Assembly (NCBI GenBank): GCA_039105265.1
Contig: JAPFFF010000008.1
Span: forward strand, 4,340,001 to 4,404,000
DNA: 64,000 bases
Source of the DNA: Tritrichomonas musculus
Lineage: Eukaryota; Parabasalia; Tritrichomonadida; Tritrichomonadidae
Direction of reading: 5' to 3'
This document shows, piece after piece, positions 58,020 through 64,000 of this stretch. Each line of letters begins with the position of its first letter. Position 1 is the stretch's first letter. The notes under the pieces are model-generated. The model saw only the letters and a program-made list of their open reading frames with translations. It did no database searches and was not told the origin of the DNA. The position numbers were made by a program, and so were the translations under genes.

Positions 58020-61000
58020 TTAATATTTTTTCATTTCTTTTGTAGAAATATCGAATGAATTTCTTCTCATCTTACCATTATCCTGATTCCACAAAGTTTG
58101 TGCCGCATAAGAAAGGAATATGTCGGGAGCAACGATCATATTAATTCTTCCCAACATGAACATTTTTCTTCTTTCATAAATTCTTTTTTCTTTAGTTAAC
58201 AAATTATTAGTTGAAGCAGATCTTATTTTCAAATTCATATCCCAATCGAACTTTTTGATAGTAATAATTTTCTTTCTTTTTGTTGATTGAAATTCGTTTT
58301 TTTTCTTTAATTTGACATTTTGGCCGAATTTTCTATTTTCCATTCCATTTTGATTTTGCCTCAAAGCTTCAAGGCTGAGCAAAGAAGACAAATCGGAGCC
58401 GCTACTTCCGATTGTTTGAGTTGAAGTTTGAGTCGCTTGTAGGAGTGATTCAAAAAGTTCCCTAGCTTCGTCATCATCGACTCCGAAATCACTTTTACTT
58501 CCGAGTTTACTTTTTCTAACCTTGGACATTTTTTTTTTAAGTTTTTTGGAGCTATCGGGAGTAGAGCTTTCCTCGGGTAGAGGCATTAACACGTCCTCTT
58601 CTTCATTATTTTTAACGTTTTTAATTTCCTCTTCCTCTTCTCCACTTTTTGAGGGATGAACTTCCTCTTTATCTTCAGCATCTTTTAAAAGCTCGTCCAT
58701 TTCTTTAACCAAGTCTTCATCATTATGATCAATTTTTGATTCTAATTCTTCAGTATTATTTTTCATGGGTTTTTTAGGAATTGTTCTTCTTCTCCGATTC
58801 GGCGATTTCGCATTCGATTTCAAAGTGCCAATGATGAGATTGGAGTCGCCTTCATCGTCAGAAGGAATCTTCGGAAAGCTCGACAACAACTTCTTCTTCA
58901 TTGCCATTCGAGAAGACATCCTTGAACTGGATCGAGAAGATGATCTCGACGACTTTCTCGAAGATGAAGAAGAGCGAGAAGAAGAGTTCGCATGATTCTT
59001 CAAGTTAACGATAGGCTCTGGAATATCTTTCAATTTTGCAATATCCGTTTTCAACCGTTTTTTTGGCACTTTTTTGATTTTCTTTTGCTTCTTTTTCTTA
59101 ATTTTCTTTGAACGATCAGTGTTGTCATATTCATATTCATACTCGTATTCAATTTGTTCTTCTTCTTCAAGTTCTTCAAGTTCTTCGTTTTCATCTTCGT
59201 TTTCTTCGAGTTCTTCGTTTTCGTTTTCATTTTCAATGTTGTCGTAAAGATCTTCAGCTTCGTCTTCTTCTTCTTCCTCGATGATTCTATCAATCAACTC
59301 TTCAAGCTCTTCATCTTGAAGAAGCTGAAGAAGACTTTTGTCATCGTCATCACGCGGTGACAATCTTGGAAGTGGCATGACATTGTAACTTTTTGAATGC
59401 TTTATCTTCTTCAAGTCAACTTTTTTGATCATTTCATCATAGACAGGATGATCGTCGTCAGAATCAGAGCCATGTGCCATTAATAATGGATTCTTTGTTC
59501 CAACTTTATGTGGCTGAAATCGAGGCCCTTTCTTTAATAAGTTTTTTATGTAGTACTTCTTCACGCCAGCTTGATAAAGTTTCGGATCGCCGAAGTCGAT
59601 TTCAATGTGTTCTGGTCGTTCTTTTAATAATGATTTGATCGTGGTTGACTTGAACATTTTACTGGAAGGCAAAAGTTCTGCCATCAATTTTTGTCTTCTT
59701 TTGTTTTTGGTCTTGATTCGGATCTCTTCAATTGGGTCATATTTCTCAAAGTTGTCTTTGTTAAAACCGCCGCCTTTTGGAATTTTGTATAATTTTTTGC
59801 CATCACGTGAAAGGCCGAAATCTTTCTCAAGTTTTTTCGGTGATTTTCTAATTTTCTGAGGTGTTGTTCTTAACGCTTTTTCATTATTTCGATTTGGCGT
59901 TGAAGTTGAATTTGTTGTTGTTTGCTTCTTCTTTTTTAATAGTAAATAATTGGAGCTTCCACCGATTCCTTTATTCAAGTCAATTTTTGATATGTATTCT
60001 TTAGCTTTGTTATTGTTAACACTTGCTAATATGTCATTTAAATCATCTTCTTCTTCCTCTTCTTCTTCCTCTTTTTTATCATCTTCTTCTTCTTCAATTT
60101 TTTCAATTTCATTTTCATTTTGGTTTTCTTTTTCATAGTCGTCGTTCTCACTTGTTGTGTTTTCTACTTCTTCTGAATCTTTAGAATCATTTTCAGTTTC
60201 ATTTTCATTTGTTATTTTTCGTTTGTCAATTGACAAACTTTTGCTGTAACTTTTTCTGGGCTTTTTTTGTCGTGCTCTATATTTATTTTCATTCAAAGTC
60301 CTCATTGGTGAATTAGAAGCGTAATGAGTAATTCCACTTTCATTAGTATCATTATCATCATTTGTTACAACTGTTTGATTCTTGTTGTTATGGTTAGTAG
60401 AAATATTTTTGTCATTGATTTTATCATCCGTTTGATTGGACAGTAAAAATGGATGAATGCCTTTTTGATGCCTTATCATGAAGTTGACAGTTGGCTGCCA
60501 TCGGGGCAAGTCTATCAGGCCATTTTCGCAAATTAAGCCAGCATCGTTGAGGGCGTCTTTTAAAGTCTTAAAGTCGTTTCTTTGAAGATGTTCTTGAATG
60601 ATTGATTGCGTTCTCATCAGCTTCGTTGGAAGCTGAGATTTCAAGAAGATTAATTCTTCATCGTCTTCGTCATCATCGTCACTTGAAGTGTCGCTTGCAG
60701 ACGAAGAATCAGCTGACAGTTCATTAAACGAATCTTCAGAAATGATAGGAAGAAGAGGCTGATTGATTTCCATTCTTTTCGTAAGCTCAGCAAGTGCATC
60801 GACGGCTCTTGGTGAGGCGACTCTCGTATTAGAATCATTCGCAGCACGAAACTTATCAGAAAGACCTTCGAAAGTGAATGTATTGACGATATTCGGAATG
60901 GCAACATCATCGCCCGTTTGTCGTTGCCACATTGCAATTTGCGACATCCTGTCATCATCAACTTGCGCAAGAAGTTGTGCTGGCGATACAAAAGGCGTGC

Positions 61001-64000
61001 TTGATATCAATGAAAGAAGCGGATTGTCGTCATTTTCATTGATCATTTGAGTGATTGCTGAAACAGAAGGTGATGCTGTCACTAACGCTTTCGACAAAGG
61101 ATTGTCTTTCTCAAAGAAATTGAATTCACCATGATTATTCAAATCATTAGAATTAAAACTGTTCGGGTCAAATGACATTGAATCATATGTATCATGTTTT
61201 GGATTCAATTTTAATTTGGCCCTTCTCGACTTACGTGCTTTTCTCAATATTTCTGAGATAAGCGAACATGCCTCATCTTCATCATCATCTTCTACTTCAT
61301 TCTCTTCTTCTTCCTCCGCTTGGACTGGAATTTCTTCAACTACTGTTCGCATTCCAATCACATTTGACTTCTTCGTAAGATGGTCAAATTCAACTCCTTC
61401 CCAATGCATGAAGCGGTTAACATGAACTTGGCCATCTTTCAAATGCGTTATATTTGACGGCGTGTATCGTTCTTCATAGAATTTCTTAGACGGTTTGTTT
61501 GTGAAAAACCGTCGATAATAAGCACCAACATTGACTCCACCTGACGTTAATGTGAAAATGGGCAACGCTACCAACTCTTGCTGGCGAATTAATAATGTCT
61601 TTGGCTGATGACGTTTATTTTGAGTTAGATCGGTTAGAGCTTTTTGAAAGACCCAACCGGGAGTCAAATCGGTTACTGTTTCTTCTTCAACTTTGTTGTT
61701 CGCCATCGCAATTTCTTTCAACATGTCAATTGTTAATTCGCTCGTTTTGAGCTGTTTTCCATTCTCGAATTCAAGGATGACGAAATGCTTCGTTCTTCCA
61801 GTTGTTTTTGTTTTCTTTCGTGCTCCGATTTTTGGTATCTTTTCAGGCTTCTCCAAAGGAAGTCCTCTAAATTTAAATTGTTGTGGTTGTTGTTGGAATT
61901 TTTCTTTGTTTTCTTTCTTCTTTTGTTCGTAATGCTTCACGTTTGGCTTGAACAAATAATTGTAAAATTCATCTTCATCGATATCGTCTTCAGTTATTCT
62001 TGTTATCTTTTTGACACGCTTATTGATGATCGTGTCAGCTATTTCAGGATCATTTGAGATAACTTTTTGAAAGATCTGGCGGTTTTTCTCAATTGCTTCA
62101 TCACGTGAAGGCTCTTTCAAAATGTCATTCAAATAAAAATCTTCTTTAATTTCAACTTCTTTATTAGTTTCTTCTTCCTCTTCTTCTTCGTTATTTTCAA
62201 TAGTTTCTTCTTCTTCAGAATTTTCAATGATATTTGAAAATTTCAATTTAGGAAAACCGTTTTCAAAGACAAGGTCAATTCTTTGTTTTTTCTTTATTTG
62301 CTGATTTGAATTAATTTCGACATCAACGGTCTCTTCATTATCGGTTTCATTCAATTTCACTTCACTTGAATTTCTTTGATTTTCGCCAAACAAAAGTGAA
62401 TTGAAATTGTTTGTTTTTTGATTGTTGTTGTTTGAATTATTGAATGAATTTGAAGACCGATAACGATAGTCATCGTCACTGTAATCATCATAACTGCTGC
62501 TACTTAACGGTCTCCTGATGTGTGGAGTCTCTGGTTCTGAGCGCGGTGATTCGTGAGTTGATGGCAAAAGTCGTTCAAAACCGGGCCAATCGAACAACCG
62601 AATATTTTGGTCAATTGAAATGGCCAACATTATTTTTGCTTGATAAACAAAAGTTGCTGTGTGCGCGTTTGCATGGACAGGCAAAACTGTGAAATACTGA
62701 AGAACTCCTGTAAAACAATCTGTCACTTTTAATGTATCGTCAACGCCGATAGAACAAACGATACCGTCAAGATTGAATGTGTCATATATATCTTTGCATT
62801 CATCAATCTTTTTTAAGTCAGCACAGCTTAAAATCGTTGAGATTTGATGTGAATGCATCCTTATAATTAATCGTTGTGATAACGAAAAAGTGCCATCTTC
62901 ATTCTCATTGAAATCAATGATCGTCCCTTTGCCGGAAACCATTCCAACAACAATGACGTTGTCGGAAGCAAAAGTGAAGCATGATGCATATTCTTCTTCT
63001 TCAAATTCAAATGAACAGGCTTTGGCAAGCATGTTGTTGCTCTCTTTATATATGTATAAATGAGTGGTGTCTATCGCTGCGAGCAACTTTTTGTTAGGAA
63101 CGACTCTCATTTGAATAATTTTCGAATTTGAGAGCTTCCAAGAGGCAATGAAGTTGTAACAAAGAGCACAATGAACTGTAAAGCCACCATTCGATGAACA
63201 ACTAAGGACTAAGGAGTGGAGATCTGCTGAGGCTGGACAATAATTATGTCGAGATGTTAGGATATCATTTGTGGTACAAAGAGATGTTATGGATTTCCCT
63301 AAATCTGGCTCTCTCATCTTAAAAAATTCAAATGTTTTGGTATTTAACGCTTTTATTTCTCCACTTTCATATGCTAAATATACATATCCATTCGCATATT
63401 CAATATGTAAGATGGTAGATGGATTTAAAATATGATCGGGATCATTGGTAAGCGGAATTGTGTCTAAATCAACCGTTCGCTGCTCACTGGCATCTGTATG
63501 TAAAACATGTAATACTCCATTTCGGCAAACAGCATAAACAGTGGATTCAGGATCAACAACCATGTGTGAAACAATATCACAGCATATTGCAAGCTCTCGA
63601 GGTGCATAATGAACTTCAAAAACTGATATCTTGAAGCCTTCACTCTCAAAAAGCCATTCATGCTGACCATGAACATTTTCTGTATAACCAATATCAATTT
63701 TTAATGGACTGTCAATGTTTTTTTGATCAATGCTAACTGATGGGTCTAGATCAAGAGATCCTAATACGCTGCCATTCATCATGTTGTATCGACGAAGAAT
63801 TCGTTCACATGACATTGATATGATTGTCGAAGAATCTATCTCTAAAAGCATCGGACCGAGGTCAATTTGCTTCAAAGTTCGGATTAAATCTGGTTTCCTC
63901 TCAAAAATACGCCAGATTTTAATTGTTCCATCTGACGATGCTGTAAAAAGAAGAAGATGGTCTGAACTATATCTAAGACTGGTAATCGCATGTGTATGTT
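58020..64000 (-). CDS. Very large WD40 protein with acidic/basic disordered part, N-terminus beyond right edge
   Basis: The frame runs from the stop at 58020 to the window edge (at least 1993 codons). At the edge it already reads THAITSLRYSSDHLLLFTAS and SDGTIKIW, a WD40 repeat, so the true start lies outside. WD40 blades continue to about the first 480 residues. The rest is mostly disordered and highly charged, with Glu/Asp runs, Lys-rich clusters and Ser/Arg stretches (near 58900-58990). A few compact islands interrupt it, e.g. LPTKLMRTQSIIQEHL and DALNDAGLICENG. A chromatin- or nucleolus-type scaffold is possible; no family is recognised with confidence. Confidence 0.85.
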   Translation of the reverse strand, partial: HTHAITSLRYSSDHLLLFTASSDGTIKIWRIFERKPDLIRTLKQIDLGPMLLEIDSSTIISMSCERILRRYNMMNGSVLGSLDLDPSVSIDQKNIDSPLKIDIGYTENVHGQHEWLFESEGFKISVFEVHYAPRELAICCDIVSHMVVDPESTVYAVCRNGVLHVLHTDASEQRTVDLDTIPLTNDPDHILNPSTILHIEYANGYVYLAYESGEIKALNTKTFEFFKMREPDLGKSITSLCTTNDILTSRHNYCPASADLHSLVLSCSSNGGFTVHCALCYNFIASWKLSNSKIIQMRVVPNKKLLAAIDTTHLYIYKESNNMLAKACSFEFEEEEYASCFTFASDNVIVVGMVSGKGTIIDFNENEDGTFSLSQRLIIRMHSHQISTILSCADLKKIDECKDIYDTFNLDGIVCSIGVDDTLKVTDCFTGVLQYFTVLPVHANAHTATFVYQAKIMLAISIDQNIRLFDWPGFERLLPSTHESPRSEPETPHIRRPLSSSSYDDYSDDDYRYRSSNSFNNSNNNNQKTNNFNSLLFGENQRNSSEVKLNETDNEETVDVEINSNQQIKKKQRIDLVFENGFPKLKFSNIIENSEEEETIENNEEEEEEETNKEVEIKEDFYLNDILKEPSRDEAIEKNRQIFQKVISNDPEIADTIINKRVKKITRITEDDIDEDEFYNYLFKPNVKHYEQKKKENKEKFQQQPQQFKFRGLPLEKPEKIPKIGARKKTKTTGRTKHFVILEFENGKQLKTSELTIDMLKEIAMANNKVEEETVTDLTPGWVFQKALTDLTQNKRHQPKTLLIRQQELVALPIFTLTSGGVNVGAYYRRFFTNKPSKKFYEERYTPSNITHLKDGQVHVNRFMHWEGVEFDHLTKKSNVIGMRTVVEEIPVQAEEEEENEVEDDDEDEACSLISEILRKARKSRRAKLKLNPKHDTYDSMSFDPNSFNSNDLNNHGEFNFFEKDNPLSKALVTASPSVSAITQMINENDDNPLLSLISSTPFVSPAQLLAQVDDDRMSQIAMWQRQTGDDVAIPNIVNTFTFEGLSDKFRAANDSNTRVASPRAVDALAELTKRMEINQPLLPIISEDSFNELSADSSSASDTSSDDDDEDDEELIFLKSQLPTKLMRTQSIIQEHLQRNDFKTLKDALNDAGLICENGLIDLPRWQPTVNFMIRHQKGIHPFLLSNQTDDKINDKNISTNHNNKNQTVVTNDDNDTNESGITHYASNSPMRTLNENKYRARQKKPRKSYSKSLSIDKRKITNENETENDSKDSEEVENTTSENDDYEKENQNENEIEKIEEEEDDKKEEEEEEEEDDLNDILASVNNNKAKEYISKIDLNKGIGGSSNYLLLKKKKQTTTNSTSTPNRNNEKALRTTPQKIRKSPKKLEKDFGLSRDGKKLYKIPKGGGFNKDNFEKYDPIEEIRIKTKNKRRQKLMAELLPSSKMFKSTTIKSLLKERPEHIEIDFGDPKLYQAGVKKYYIKNLLKKGPRFQPHKVGTKNPLLMAHGSDSDDDHPVYDEMIKKVDLKKIKHSKSYNVMPLPRLSPRDDDDKSLLQLLQDEELEELIDRIIEEEEEDEAEDLYDNIENENENEELEENEDENEELEELEEEEQIEYEYEYEYDNTDRSKKIKKKKQKKIKKVPKKRLKTDIAKLKDIPEPIVNLKNHANSSSRSSSSSRKSSRSSSRSSSRMSSRMAMKKKLLSSFPKIPSDDEGDSNLIIGTLKSNAKSPNRRRRTIPKKPMKNNTEELESKIDHNDEDLVKEMDELLKDAEDKEEVHPSKSGEEEEEIKNVKNNEEEDVLMPLPEESSTPDSSKKLKKKMSKVRKSKLGSKSDFGVDDDEARELFESLLQATQTSTQTIGSSGSDLSSLLSLEALRQNQNGMENRKFGQNVKLKKKNEFQSTKRKKIITIKKFDWDMNLKIRSASTNNLLTKEKRIYERRKMFMLGRINMIVAPDIFLSYAAQTLWNQDNGKMRRNSFDISTKEMKKY

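Noticed and set aside
18676-64000. tRNA, rRNA or spliceosomal RNA genes and trichomonad-type introns
   Set aside because: No B-box (GGTTCRANNC) with a matching cloverleaf and no conserved trichomonad 3' splice motif (ACTAACACACAG) was seen by reading; a covariance-model scan would be decisive.

Overview
The window is a piece of nuclear genome from a parabasalid (trichomonad) protist, most like Tritrichomonas. Evidence seen: very AT-rich DNA, intron-less genes packed between short AT-rich spacers, a Polinton/Maverick element (abundant in trichomonads), a host protein with the trichomonad initiator-binding (IBD) domain, a right-handed beta-helix surface protein of the Pmp/BspA-like trichomonad style, and flagellar assembly genes. 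No tRNA, rRNA, CRISPR or prokaryotic operon signal was seen. The species call is inference.

Region 1 (1-18675) is the right-hand part of a Polinton. Its left end lies outside the window; its right end (…TATATACTACT) is at about 18675. It carries protein-primed DNA polymerase B, a double-jelly-roll-type capsid protein, an A32/FtsK-like packaging ATPase, a retroviral-type integrase with a chromo-like tail, an Ulp1/adenain-like cysteine protease fused to a long N-terminal arm, an HNH endonuclease and about ten small proteins of unknown function. The virion and integration genes form one dense minus-strand block (9073-17427). In the visible part the genes are open and the element looks whole and young. 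A short motif, GxQT(D/E), occurs six times in four of its proteins and resembles the dynein light chain LC8 docking motif.

Region 2 (18676-22483) is AT-rich, gene-poor host DNA with a candidate hAT-like transposon end, a small direct repeat, palindromes and a perfect 21-bp hairpin just before a low-complexity gene.

Region 3 (22484-39606) holds host genes: an acidic 9-residue-repeat protein, a beta-helix surface protein, coiled-coil proteins, APC3/CDC27, an FG nucleoporin of the Nup58 type, a VPS9-domain (Rab5 GEF-like) protein, ribosomal protein uS12 (RPS23), an armadillo-like protein and an LRR protein.

Region 4 (39607-48318) is a transposon graveyard around one gene. It has a 1490-bp element with 13-bp perfect terminal inverted repeats and 8-bp target duplications, an IBD transcription factor gene, an approximately 850-bp giant inverted repeat, a 470-bp hAT-like MITE with 8-bp target duplications, broken transposase fragments, and an eroded reading frame.

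Region 5 (48319-64000) is again ordinary host DNA: a probable Spc24 kinetochore subunit, a PPP phosphatase, glucosidase II beta subunit, LST8 (TOR complex), APC11, DNAAF5/HEATR2 (dynein assembly), a trichomonad-only protein and a very large WD40 protein that runs off the right edge. Two anaphase-promoting-complex subunits (APC3, APC11) and a kinetochore candidate fall in one window, but nothing suggests they are co-regulated.
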